Below are positions 11,150 through 22,190 of a stretch of 64,000 nt of DNA, one piece after another (the stretch's first letter is position 1; each line of letters opens with the position of its first letter). Source of the stretch: Hyalella azteca (lineage: Eukaryota; Arthropoda; Malacostraca; Amphipoda; Hyalellidae). The DNA lies in assembly GCF_000764305.2 (NCBI RefSeq), contig NW_025931526.1, positions 1 to 64,000 of the forward strand, given 5' to 3'. Position numbers and translations under genes: made by a program. Below the pieces are notes generated by a model. It made no database searches. It worked only from the letters and a program-made list of their open reading frames with translations, and was not told the DNA's origin.

Positions 11150-11500
11150 TCCTGATCTGAGGAATTTCCCCGCCGTAAAAATTTCTCCCACCGTGTAAAT
11201 TTCCCCGTCATGTCAATTTCCCCATCGTTTACATTTTTCCCACAGTGTAAACTTTCCCCACCGTTTAAATTTCCCCCACCGTTTAAATTTCTCCCACCGT
11301 TCAAATTCCCCCCCGTGTAAATTTCTCCCCGGTTATATTTTCCCCACCGTTTAAATTTCTCCCACCGTATAAATTTCCCCACTGTTTATATTTCTCCCAC
11401 CGTGAAAATGTTCCCCACCGTTTAAATTTCTCCCACCGTATAAATTTACCCCACCGTTTAAATTTCTCCCACCGTATAAATTTCCCCCAGCGTGGGATAT
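11150..11500. repeat. 18-bp minisatellite, about 19 copies
   Basis: Unit CACCGTTTAAATTTCTCC with frequent CCGTATAAATTTCCCC variants. Open frames on the minus strand encoding GGRNLNGG repeats are by-products. Confidence 0.93.
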
Positions 11501-11569
11501 CCCCCCACTGTGGGGTATAAGACACTCCCCCATGCCCCCCCCCGTCATTGTACCAGCGCTGTCGCTATT

Positions 11570-11590
11570 GTCGCCACACAATGTGGCGAC
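11570..11590. repeat. Perfect 9-bp hairpin next to the TTG array
   Basis: GTCGCCACA, loop CAA, TGTGGCGAC. The GC-rich stem lies directly before the TTG run. Confidence 0.85.
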
Positions 11591-11592
11591 TT

Positions 11593-11692
11593 TTGTTGTT
11601 GTTGTTGTTGTTGTTGTTGTTTTTGTTGTTGTTGTTGTTGTTTTTCTTGTTTTTGTTGTTGTTGTTTATGTTGTTGTTATTGTTGTGGTGTG
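11593..11692. repeat. TTG trinucleotide microsatellite
   Basis: About 30 TTG units with TTT, CTT and TAT interruptions. Confidence 0.96.
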
Positions 11693-12010
11693 TAGCGACT
11701 GCTGTGTCGTGCGTGTATAGTATTCGTGTGCGTGTAGAAAATAGAAATTATTCGTGTGGGTGATTATTATTAAATGATTATTAAAATGATTTAATAAAAT
11801 AATTAAATTATTAATTAAAATATTGCGAACATTGCGCGTAGAAAATTCACGTGAAAAGAAATTATTCGTGTTCGTGTAAATAAATAAATAAATAAATAAA
11901 ATTAGTAAATTAGTGTACACGCTGTGCGTGTTGTGCTCGCTGTTTTTAAGAAGAATTTAATGCTGCAAAAATCGGATCAGAAGTGACACCTTGTGATGGA
12001 TATAAGCGGG

Positions 12011-12096
12011 GCAACAGCACGGCAACAGCATGGCAACAGCATGGCAACAGCACGGCAACAGCACGGCAACAGCATGGCAACAGCATGGCAACAGCA
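12011..12096. repeat. 11-bp minisatellite running into the gap
   Basis: Unit GGCAACAGCAY, at least 7 copies before the N run. Confidence 0.93.
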
Positions 12097-12893
12097 NNNN
12101 NNNNNNNNNNNNNNNNNNNNNNNNNNNNNNNNNNNNNNNNNNNNNNNNNNNNNNNNNNNNNNNNNNNNNNNNNNNNNNNNNNNNNNNNNNNNNNNNNNNN
12201 NNNNNNNNNNNNNNNNNNNNNNNNNNNNNNNNNNNNNNNNNNNNNNNNNNNNNNNNNNNNNNNNNNNNNNNNNNNNNNNNNNNNNNNNNNNNNNNNNNNN
12301 NNNNNNNNNNNNNNNNNNNNNNNNNNNNNNNNNNNNNNNNNNNNNNNNNNNNNNNNNNNNNNNNNNNNNNNNNNNNNNNNNNNNNNNNNNNNNNNNNNNN
12401 NNNNNNNNNNNNNNNNNNNNNNNNNNNNNNNNNNNNNNNNNNNNNNNNNNNNNNNNNNNNNNNNNNNNNNNNNNNNNNNNNNNNNNNNNNNNNNNNNNNN
12501 NNNNNNNNNNNNNNNNNNNNNNNNNNNNNNNNNNNNNNNNNNNNNNNNNNNNNNNNNNNNNNNNNNNNNNNNNNNNNNNNNNNNNNNNNNNNNNNNNNNN
12601 NNNNNNNNNNNNNNNNNNNNNNNNNNNNNNNNNNNNNNNNNNNNNNNNNNNNNNNNNNNNNNNNNNNNNNNNNNNNNNNNNNNNNNNNNNNNNNNNNNNN
12701 NNNNNNNNNNNNNNNNNNNNNNNNNNNNNNNNNNNNNNNNNNNNNNNNNNNNNNNNNNNNNNNNNNNNNNNNNNNNNNNNNNNNNNNNNNNNNNNNNNNN
12801 NNNNNNNNNNNNNNNNNNNNNNNNNNNNNNNNNNNNNNNNNNNNNNNNNNNNNNNNNNNNNNNNNNNNNNNNNNNNNNNNNNNNNNNNNNNNN
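12097..12893. other. Assembly gap (797 N)
   Basis: A run of N between an 11-bp array on the left and a 25-bp array on the right. Apparent open frames through it are meaningless. Confidence 1.
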
Positions 12894-13190
12894 TTGTATC
12901 CTAAGCCAACTGAAGAGCTTGTATCCTAAGCCAACTGAAGGGCTTGTATCCTAAGCCAACTGAAGGGCTTGTATCCTAAGCCAACTGAAGAGCTTGTATC
13001 CTAAGCCAACTGAAGAGCTTGTATCCTAAGCACACTGAAGAGCTTGTATCCTAAGCCAACTGAAGAGCTTGTATCCTAAGCCATCTGAAGAGCTTGTATC
13101 CTAAGCCAACTGAAGAGCTTGTATCCTAAGCCAACTGAAGGGCTTGTATCCTAAGCCAACTGAAGAGCTTGTATCCTAAGCCAACTGTAA
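12894..13190. repeat. 25-bp minisatellite, 12 copies, emerging from the gap
   Basis: Unit TTGTATCCTAAGCCAACTGA plus AGAGC/AGGGC. The variation is nearly all at one A/G position. Confidence 0.95.
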
Positions 13191-14006
13191 GCGACGGCTT
13201 TCCGTCCAAACTCCGATCGCATTAGCTTGATTAATTGCAAAAAATCTTGGTAAAAAATTGGCCTTAAGTTGTTTTTATTGTAATCCTGGATTTCCTCTCG
13301 CGTAATCCCCGCTCGAGAAGGCGGAGAAATCTCGAGATGTGTGGGATTTATGCGCTTAATCCCCAGAGTCCCACGCTTCAGCCCCAGGGTCGCAGCCCTT
13401 AGAACAAGGGCCGGGTCAAATTGTCGGAATTTTGATTCACTTTATGCACGTATCGCTGATAAGTCATTTTGCCGGGCTAAACTGTGTCAGGGTGACTCAC
13501 ATAGTAACAAAAAGTTCATCGTATTTGGACAAATTCTCACTAATTTCGCTGAGTGTTCTGTCTCAGAGACGGACACTCTGTCCTCGGGTTGCGCCAAATC
13601 GGATGGAAAATGCGCGATTTTTTCCGAAATCTGATACGGATAAGCGGATAATGTAAGGGAAATTAGCGAAGCTTTGTTTTAAACATCAATGCAGCTCTGG
13701 CTCCTGTGTGGGTCATTTTGACTCAGTTACCCCCGGCAAAAGGGCGTATCAGTGCTACGTTCGCTCCCGGTTATCTTTATGAGTGCTACTATGGATGATC
13801 GATTTCAGGTATCGTATTTTAATAACTGAATTTCAACTTGATAATTCAACAGAAATTTGTTAGTATTTCCCTTTGAAAATTTCGCTGCTGCACGCCGTGC
13901 TTTTTACCGAAATATTAAGTCATTTCAGTAATTATTATTTGCATTCTGCTGGCGCTGTGCTAACGAGACATGAAAACTGAACTGCAGCACTGCACGTTTT
14001 CTCGTA
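13191..14006. other. GC-richer spacer with dispersed repeat
   Basis: Contains family A copy 2 (listed separately) and a stretch at 13444-13562 that resembles 7558-7645 (shared TTGGACAAAT and GCTGAGTG). An open frame at 13341-13634 shows no domain. Confidence 0.45.
13731..13775 (+). repeat. Dispersed repeat family A, copy 2 (fragment)
   Basis: CCCGGCAAAAGGGCGTATCA followed by GTGCTACGTTCGCTCC matches copies at 5887 and 14990. Confidence 0.5.
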
Positions 14007-14442
14007 TAACATCGCTAGTGAACATCGCTTGTGAACATCGCCAGTGAACATCGCTTGTGAACATCGCTTGTGAACATCGCCAGTGAACATCGCTTTTGAA
14101 CATCGCTTGTGAACATCGCTTGCGAACACCGCTTGTGAACATGGCTTGAGAACATTGCTTGTGAACACCGCCAGTGAACATCGCTTGTGAACATCGCATG
14201 CGAACACCGCTTGTGAACATGGCTTGAGAACATCGCCAGTGAACATCGCTTGTGAACATCGCTTGTGAACATCGCTTGTGAACATCGCTTGTGAACATCG
14301 CTTGTGAACATCGCTTGTGAACATTGCTTGTGAACATCGCTTGTGAACATCGCCAGTGAACATCGCATGCGAACACCGCTTGTGAACATGGCTTGTGAAC
14401 ATCGCTTGTGAACATTGCTTGTGAACACCGCTTGTGAACACT
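14007..14442. repeat. 13-bp minisatellite, about 33 copies
   Basis: Unit GAACATCGCTTGT with a CCAGT alternative ending. All three minus frames are open (CSQAMFTSDVHKR repeats); none is a protein. Confidence 0.96.
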
Positions 14443-14559
14443 CGCTATTGTTCTGGAAAACTATGTTCATTTTAGAACTTATTTCAATGCTTCTATGACG
14501 CGCATGAATTTCACAGGATTTAGGCGCAAGGGAACGTTTTGTGTTGCTGTTCTGAATTG

Positions 14560-14845
14560 CTTAAAGAGATAATGAACTGTTTAATGAGAAAATGAACTGT
14601 TTAATGAGAAAATGAACTGTTTAATGAAAAAAATGAACTGTTCAATGAAAAAATTAACTGTTCAATGAAAAAAATGAACTGTTCAATGGGAAAATGAACT
14701 GTTCAATGAGAAAATGAACTGTTCAATAAGAAAATGAACTGTTCAATGAGAAAATGAACTGTTCAATGAGAAAATGAACTGTTCAATGAGAAAATGAACT
14801 GTTTAATGAACTACTTAATGCCCGTACTGAACAGTTTAATGAGAA
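14560..14845. repeat. 20-bp minisatellite, about 13 copies
   Basis: Unit TTCAATGAGAAAATGAACTG, with TTTAATG variants at the two ends. Confidence 0.95.
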
Positions 14846-14989
14846 GATGTGATAAAATTGAACGCTGAGGCGAGCGACTGCACTTGCAGCATGAGCGTTG
14901 TGTGGCACGAGTGCTCACTCAGAGATATAAGTGAGGCTTTGTCCAAATATCAATGCTCTTCTCTACCCTTCATGTAGATTATCCAGAGC

Positions 14990-15100
14990 CTCTCCCCGTA
15001 ATTGGTGTATCAGTGCTGCGTTCGCCACCTGCTTGCGATGTGCGTAAGAAAATGTGTCCCAATTTGAACAATATCAGCCATTTATTTGTCTGAGTGAGCG
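14990..15100 (+). repeat. Dispersed repeat family A, copy 3
   Basis: GTGTATCAGTGCTGCGTTCG, then GTAAGAAAATGTGTCCC and CCATTTATTTGTCTGAGTG; the most complete copy. Confidence 0.55.
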
Positions 15101-15957
15101 CCATCACTCAGAAGTAAATTTAAGTTTCCCTATGGAAACTAATTACAAAATAACTTAATACCGTTAACTGAAACTAGAATGCTTAACTTTCACTAAATAG
15201 TTGACATTATCCACATTCATTCAACGAGTTAAGTTTAAGTAACATAATCCATTGATAATGATTGAAAGAATAATTACGATTATAAAAGTTATCTTCCGAT
15301 AGTAAATATACTTCTATTTATAGAATTACATATGACTGTAACAATAGTGATTAGTGAGACTGCAAGGCAATCTTAACGAATGAAATTAAAGAATAAATTA
15401 TCTCGCTACAGATAATTTGAGTGTGTGAAATCGTTTCCTTACCTTATCTTTGTGCCGCATATATTTTCAGATAACCCCTGTCACTTAAAATGCTATTTTT
15501 ACTTGATCTTCAGGTAAACATTATTTTCCCTGCCTGACTTACAGGCAAACCTATTAAGCGCTTAGTATTTAAAATGCAATTCCTACCTAAGTTGTAAGTC
15601 AAACATTTTACTGACTGTACATACAGAATTATGTAACCTCTATTTCATAATGTTATTCCTACCCTGATTATAAGCTATGCTTGTAATACTCAAACGGTAA
15701 TGAGCAAACTCTTATTCAGCATACAATAGCTACCGGAGCTGTTGAACTAATAGAACAATAAATGGTTGAAGCTGCAGCGAGTTGTGTTTGTTCGATGTTT
15801 GTTCCACGGATGTTTGCCAGCAACTGACGCAGTTTCAGGGCGCCAAGTCAAACATGGCACGGCATTCATAACGCAGCCAAACGCGGCAACTCAAACACGT
15901 TTGTTGCGTGTTTTAAGGGGGGACTGCTGCACCAGCTGCGATTGCTGACGATAAATG
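15101..15957. other. Spacer without recognised gene
   Basis: AT-rich to about 15760; a GC-richer patch follows with a 60-codon open frame (15766-15948) and no domain. Confidence 0.5.
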
Positions 15958-16300
15958 GCCGATGTGCTGCGATTTGGAAAGATAGGAAATGGCCGAGGGT
16001 ACAGTGATACAGATATTATTTATATATGCGGAGATATAAAAATATATATATAGTGTGACTTGGAATGCCTTGACGATGCGCTGCTATTTGGAAAGATAGG
16101 AAATGGCCGAGGGTACAACGATACAGATATTATTTATATATGCGGAGATATAAAAAATATATATAGTGTGACTTGGAATGCCTTGACGATGCGCTGCTAT
16201 TTGGAAAGATAGGAAATGGCCGAGGGTACAGTGATACAGATATTAATTTTATATGCGGAGATATAAAAAAAATATACGATGTGACTTGGAATGCCTTGAA
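15958..16300. repeat. Three tandem copies of a 113-bp unit
   Basis: Copies begin at 15958, 16072 and 16185, all with TTTGGAAAGATAGGAAATGG and TATGCGGAGATATAAAA. They differ by a few bases and by the length of the TA run. Confidence 0.93.
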
Positions 16301-17615
16301 ATGGAAGAATGTGCAAGCAATCCAGTGATGCGAGAAGATATGAAATGGCCAGTGTGCAGCGATATGAGAAGATGGCAGGATGTGAAGAAATTAGACAGGG
16401 TGTAAAATAGTTATATTTCAATAGGGTTTATCAAAACAATGAGTGTAACCAGCGCCTATCTTAAAGAATGATGATACGTTCATGAACTCTAAATTTTGGA
16501 GTTATAATCAGCTTTAAATTGATATAATATTCGGTTATTATTCGGCCTTTCATAATCATTCGTAGGAAGTTCAAAAAATAAAATATCATTTAAAATTAAG
16601 CCACAATAACAAAATTGGCAGGCGATGAGAAATGATGCATAGCAATATTGAATAAATTATAGTGTAATCACGACTAATATATTTAAATATGCATCATACC
16701 ATCAGTCATCGCATGGCCGACGATAACGCGGCCATAAGTTCGCTATTATGAAGCCAGCTTGAGCGGCGGCTTGCCTCTCGAACATCTAATTATGACCATT
16801 ATTGCATCAATCTCAAATCCTTCAAACCACTGAACAAATATCCCTCTGAAACCCAGAAAATCCATATTAATTTCGCTAAAATTTTGCAAAAAGGCGGACA
16901 TATTTTTTTCGGAAATTCCAAAGGGAATGTCGAATGAAAGAGTTTTCTGGTCTTGCACGATCGCCGAGTTTGCAATTCCAGGGAGCCGATGTCTCAGTTC
17001 CTGGTAAAAATTCAGGAATGGATCAAGTGGGAATTTTGTAGGCGGGAATTAGGGCCTATAACGGCTCTCCATAGGCCTCCTCGGTCGCGGAAAATATGAG
17101 AAATGCGAGAATATTTAACCGCAAATGGACACGGCGCGTTGCCTTGCCATCGTAAACCGGCTGGACTTCGTGAAAAATTACCCCGAAAGACAAGAAATTA
17201 CCCGAGGCGGCCTGGGGAAATACCTTAAAGCGGATGATGAAATTACCCGAGATGGAAGAAAAATTGGACTGAAGACTATATACAATCCACTAAACTACAA
17301 CGAAGTGATCATCATTGAATTTTGTTTAATTATCGAAAATCAAATTAACAGTAGTATGGCGAGGAATTGCTAATATGAGTGAAACTATAACCACTGAAAA
17401 AACTTTTCCCAAATCGTGAATAGTCAAAAAAGTTTCCAAGCAAAAAAGTAATAGTTACCCTAAGGCATGTTTTACCCTATGAACATAAAAAATTTACCTA
17501 AAGAGATCAAATTAAGAAAGAATTTGGTCATTCTGGGGCAGAAAACTCGAAGGAATCGCAGCACTTGCAGTAAAAAGCATTTTATGGTCACGATCCCCGC
17601 AGGACAAAGGCACTT
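16301..17615. other. Spacer without recognised gene
   Basis: Open frames at 16746-16958 (minus) and 17125-17373 (plus) have no recognisable domain, no tandem explanation and no clear splice frame. I do not call genes. Confidence 0.45.
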
Positions 17616-17620
17616 GCGTC

Positions 17621-17845
17621 AAACTTGCAATATTAACCGAGCAACCTGCAATCTTGAGCAACAAACCTGCAATATTGACCAAGAAACCTGCAATATTGAC
17701 GTAAAAATCTGCAATATTGACCTAGAAACCTGCAATAATGACGTAAAAATATGCAATATTGACCTAGAAACCTGCAATAATGACGTAAAAACCTGCAATA
17801 TTGACGTAAAAACCTGCAATATTGACCTAGAAGCCTTGCAATGCA
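17621..17845. repeat. 21-bp minisatellite, about 11 copies
   Basis: Units alternate AACCTGCAATATTGACCTAG and AACCTGCAATAATGACGTA, a higher-order 42-bp pattern in the middle. Confidence 0.93.
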
Positions 17846-18046
17846 GCGAATGCACTGCGCACAGATAATACATGTACATAAAACCTCTTAGATGTATGGA
17901 CAAAAATGCAAAAAATTTGAAATGAAAGCGCATGAGCAAAAAATAAAAAAATCACAGAATCAGCAACAACTTCTATTCCGGCAGAACTTTATTAACGACC
18001 ACTTATCTGCAGTATAAATCCCGGCATCAGTAACGACAATGCCAGT

Positions 18047-18372
18047 ATAGCTGCAACAACAGCAGCAATAACAACAGCAACGCAACAACAGCAATATTAA
18101 GAACAGCAACGCAACAACAGCAATAATAACTACATCACAACAACTGCAGCAATAGTAACAACAGCACAACAACAGCACAACAACAGCACAACAACAGCAC
18201 AACAACAGCAGCAATAACAACATCACAATAGCAGCAGCAATAATAGCAACAGCACAACAGCAGCAGCAATAATAACAGCAGCACAGCAGCAGCAGCAGCA
18301 ATAACAACAACAGCAGCAATAATAGCAACATCACAACAACAACAAGAGCAATAACAACAACAGCACAACAAT
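18047..18372. repeat. CAA/CAGCAA-rich trinucleotide array
   Basis: Compound runs of CAACAACAGCA, CAGCAGCAATAA and CAACATCACAA. Minus-strand leucine/cysteine frames are by-products. Confidence 0.95.
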
Positions 18373-18456
18373 ACCCTGGCACAATAGGCCCTGTGAGGCC
18401 ATTGTGTCGAAGCCTCGTGGGCCCGCGCGGGGCTAATTGCGGACCAGCGATGACGT

Positions 18457-18556
18457 GTTGCGTTGTGTTGTGTTATGCTGTGTTATATTGTGTTATGCTG
18501 TGTTATATTGTGTTGTGTTGTGTTGTATTGTGTTGCGTTGTGCTGTGTTGTAGCGG
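18457..18556. repeat. TGTTG/TGTTA pentanucleotide-type repeat
   Basis: Degenerate TGTTGTGTTATGC units. Confidence 0.88.
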
Positions 18557-18638
18557 GATAAATGTGCTACATTTGCACTCTAAGGTTTTTGATTGTGGGC
18601 CCTACCAAATGAGGATACACGAAGACACCTTACAACCA

Positions 18639-19168
18639 CACAACGTATACTTTTATGCACAACGTATACTTTTATGCACAACGTATACTTTTATGTACAA
18701 CGTATCTTTTTATGCACAACGTATACTTATATGCACAACGTATCCTTTTATGCACACCGTATACTTTTATGCACAACGTATACTTATATGCACAACGTAT
18801 CCTTTTATGCACAACGTATACTTTTATACACAACGTATACTTATATGCACAACGTATTCTTTTATGTACAACGTATTTTTTTATGCACAACGTATACTCT
18901 GTCTCTTATACACATCTAGATGNTTTTTGCACAACGTATACTTTTATGCACAACGTATACTTTTTTGCACAACGTATACTTTTATGCACACCGTATACTT
19001 TTATGCACAACGTATTCATGCACAACGTATTCATGCACAACGTATACTTCTATGCACAATTAGCGTATACTTTTATGCACAACTCATCCTTTTATGCACA
19101 ACTAATACTTTTATGCACAATTAACGCATATTTTTATACATAAATTATACTTTTATGCTCAACGTACA
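18639..19168. repeat. 19-bp minisatellite, about 26 copies
   Basis: Unit AACGTATACTTTTATGCAC, interrupted by the adapter at 18899-18923; the distal end decays (ACTCATCCTTTTATGCAC). Confidence 0.96.
18899..18923. other. Retained Nextera adapter inside a 19-bp array
   Basis: CTGTCTCTTATACACATCT (18899-18917) plus AGATG and an N, lying in the middle of the AACGTATACTTTTATGCAC array. Repeat copies lie on both sides, so the array length in this assembly is unreliable. Confidence 0.95.
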
Positions 19169-19516
19169 CTTCTGTTCTGAGCAGTTTAAAATATTCTTAC
19201 GCTGAGTTCAGATTAATGAATTGAACAGCTCAGGACACCATGTGCGGTGGTGAGGTTTAATACCGCAGGTAATAGACAGTCAGTAAATATTGTTAGACCA
19301 GAATACGTATGGAGTAATGACAGAGATCAGAATAGGTGTAGAGTAATGACAGAGACTGTCAGCTACAAGAACCAGTTAATGATGGTATCGTTACGATTGG
19401 GTCTTGGCTACTGGTTAAGAAACTGTAGATTAAAAAGAAAAGATTTGTACATTGTTTATCTCTCGTATTTCTTGGAGAAGTGCGGCGGCTTGAAAGTGCA
19501 GTCAAAGGTTGGCTCA
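19169..19516. other. Spacer without recognised gene
   Basis: No coding, RNA or repeat feature supported. Confidence 0.5.
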
Positions 19517-19747
19517 TTACAGTTTGTTGTATTGTGTTGGTAGCGTGTAGTGTGTTGTGTTGTGTTGGTAGCGTGTAGTGTGTTGTGTTGTGTTGGTAGC
19601 GTGTAGTGTGTTGTGTTGTGTTGGTAGCGTGTAGTGTGTTGTGTTGCGTTGGTAGCGTGTGTTGTGTTGTGTTGGTAGCATGTAGTATGTTGTGTTGTAT
19701 TGGTAGCGTGTGTTGTGTTGTGTTTGTAGCGCATAGTGTGTTGTGTT
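19517..19747. repeat. 28-bp minisatellite, about 7 copies, abutting the LINE
   Basis: Unit TAGCGTGTAGTGTGTTGTG plus TTGTGTTGG. The array starts where LINE homology ends. Confidence 0.94.
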
Positions 19748-21300
19748 GTCGCTGATTCGTAACGTGAAGGTCTGTTGGACTTGGAGTGACTCGTTTCCGC
19801 ACTGCGCCATCTTGAGCGGCGCCTAAAGCTGGCAGCAGTACTCAAGATTGGGGAGCACGAGGGCTCTGAAGAGATGCTGCTTTTCATTGCTGCTTTTCAT
19901 TGATGCTTTTTCTCTCGTTCGAAATGTTCGCCATATACACTCCATCCGTTGCCGGCTGCGCGCCACTATTTCCTCGATGTGGTCATCAAACGTGGCTTCA
20001 GTACTCATCAACACTCCGAAATCTCGAACAAGTTGCTTCTCCTCAATTTCGGTGCTGTCTAATACTAAGTAGCAATGCAGCACCCGGGCTTCGATGCCAA
20101 TTCTGTTTCTCATTACTTCGAACTTGGTGTTGTTGAATTGCATATTATTCACTAGGGCCCAATCATAGATTGTCGAAAAGTCATCCTGTAACATCTCGAC
20201 AAGTCATCCTGTCCTGCATGAAATCTAAGTTTGGTTTCCTTTTGCAAATCAACTAGTCTCTGCCTCCTCAGATCATTAGTGAAGTTAGCTATTTGTTCAT
20301 TTAATCGTCTACGTCTTATCATGAGGTTTCGTCGGTCTCTTGGAATGCTGCAAACTTTTGGGCCCGTTCTACTCGGGGTATGTCTTACACACAACTGCGC
20401 TAGTTTTTCGCGATGTTTTGAGTTAATATCATCTGAATTCTTCTTCCAAAACTTCGACCTCCAATCAATATCTGCGAGTTTGTTTCCAGTTGCGAACCAG
20501 TCTGTTTTTCGATAGTGGACGTTAAGTCCTGCCAATCTCTCTTGGGGTATAGCCCTGGCCTGATTTTCAATTTCAATTGTCGTATCCAAGATCAATAGGC
20601 GGTGATCGGACAGTGAAGACTCTTCAACTCGAACGTCGACCACCATTCTTTCATTGTAAGTAACGAAGAGATCAAGGATATTGCGTTCCTTTAACTAATT
20701 GTTTGCACTCGTACCTGCTGACTAAGTGTTCCGCAGTAAACTGCACTAGTTTTGCTTCCTGACTTCTGTCGTAACTGTCACCGTTCAAGTCATCCGGGTT
20801 TGCCGTCCGGGTTAACGTCCAAGCTTTCCACGTGGTAGGTTGAAATCTCCTCCCATTATCAGGCTGGGGGAAGGATCTCCCAGTCCAGCCACCCTGGTCT
20901 CTATTTCTTTGGGGGTTTCGTTCAAATTTACTGAGGGACAAGCAGGCGGTCTGTACACTATAGCTACGCATAGATCAAGTTGTTTAATGTGGAGTAGTAC
21001 GTGTTCAGCAAAGCCACAATAGGTTCCAGATTTCGATCTCAATTCCACCGTGCTTCTTGCTAGGGAGATCCTAAGGTGAACAATTACTCCTTCATTCTTC
21101 CCCCCTTCCTTTCGGTCCGCACGGTAGTGTTGGAATTTTTCCAGTGCAATTTGTGCATCGAGGATATTTTTTCTTATGTGACTCCGTTAGTGCAATCATC
21201 TAGATCCCACCCTCGTCGGCCATCTCTCTCAGAACGCCAATCTTGTGCCGCGCTCTTTGTGGAAAGAGCTCCTCGATGTTGGCCAGCAGGATGCCAGACT
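19748..21300 (-). pseudogene. Degenerate non-LTR retrotransposon (CR1/jockey-like LINE), reverse transcriptase core deleted
   Basis: On the minus strand, in LINE order, are an endonuclease-exonuclease-phosphatase domain with IALTES (about 21178-21198), VYRPP (about 20950), GGDFNLP (20834-20855) and SDHRLL (about 20592-20615); then an arginine-rich linker; then directly the C-terminal reverse transcriptase region with WALVNNMQFNNTKFEVMR and LVLPNLEYCCQL. In an intact element the catalytic core with its YxDD box lies between linker and this region. It is absent, so roughly 250 or more residues are missing. The coding sequence is broken by an in-frame TAG at 21200-21202, frame changes and a stop after CCQL. 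Homology fades at about 19748, where a minisatellite begins. The upstream limit is uncertain and may reach about 21440. The copy is dead. Confidence 0.85.
20178..20211. repeat. Short direct repeats at the LINE deletion junction
   Basis: AAGTCATCCTG occurs at 20178-20188 and again at 20201-20211, exactly where the linker is joined to the C-terminal reverse transcriptase segment. This fits loss of the domain through a microhomology-type event, or a small duplication made during repair. Confidence 0.5.
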
Positions 21301-21336
21301 TGGTAATCTTGGTATCTTGGTACCAAGATTACCAAG
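21299..21336. repeat. Perfect 16-bp hairpin in the LINE 5' part
   Basis: CTTGGTAATCTTGGTA, loop TCTTGG, TACCAAGATTACCAAG. It interrupts the reading frame upstream of the endonuclease, so it probably arose after insertion. Confidence 0.88.
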
Positions 21337-21679
21337 TATGGATGCCAAACTCTTCCCTTATTGGTGATCTTACCTGCAGCGACACCACTCTGCCAGGCGC
21401 CCCGGGTTCAGCAGCTTCTGCATCTGAGGCCATACTTTCAAAACTAGCTAAGTGAACGTAAGTACTTATGCTCTATTTTCTTGTCTATGATTGGTAGATT
21501 TTGCTTGAAAGGCCGCCAATGATTGGCTGATGAACTTACGATCTCTTAACTTTTTTTGAAAGTATAGGCCCTGGAGTTCATCAGTTCTAACTGCTTTATC
21601 TTGTGTTTCATTTGCTCCCTCGTGTCTAGGAAAGCACCGAGTCTGACCTCTTGCCCGCAGTAAATGAAGAGAGGTTATA

Positions 21680-21760
21680 TTTACTGAAGCGCAGTCAATG
21701 CTGCACTGAAGTACAGTATATGCTGCACTGAAGCGCAGTATATGCTGCAGTAAAGTCATA
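21680..21760. repeat. ~22-bp repeat, about 4 copies
   Basis: CTGCACTGAAGCGCAGTATA and variants. Confidence 0.85.
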
Positions 21761-21966
21761 CTTCAGATCTTGCTTCGCGACAGAAATTCGCGTTTTGTGG
21801 AAAAACGAAGCAATTAAAATTATGAGCGTTTTATGGGCGTTGGATTATCATGGCCAGCGATAAAGCGGCTGATATTTTCCCTCGTAGGGGCTTCGTTATT
21901 TCCAGCGCAGGAGATCACTAATGCTGTGCAAACGTGAAGCATGCGAGCGTACGGCTGGCGGAGCGC

Positions 21967-22190
21967 AAATAACTTACTTGTTATCTCGGGTATCTTGTTA
22001 TCTTTTATATTGTCATACAGAGAATCAAATATTCTTTTCTTGTTAAATTGTAGACAATTAAATATATATTTTTTTAATTCTGCTCTTAACGTATGGATGG
22101 CATCGAGTGTACAAATTACTTAATTGTTAACTCGGGTATCTTGTTATATTTTTAATTGATATTCAGACAATTAAATATTTCTTGGTTTAC
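21967..22190. repeat. Two diverged tandem copies, ~155 bp
   Basis: Both contain TCGGGTATCTTGTTAT and GACAATTAAATAT. Confidence 0.65.

Noticed and set aside
11983..12954. 300-codon frames across the gap
   Set aside because: They consist mostly of N.
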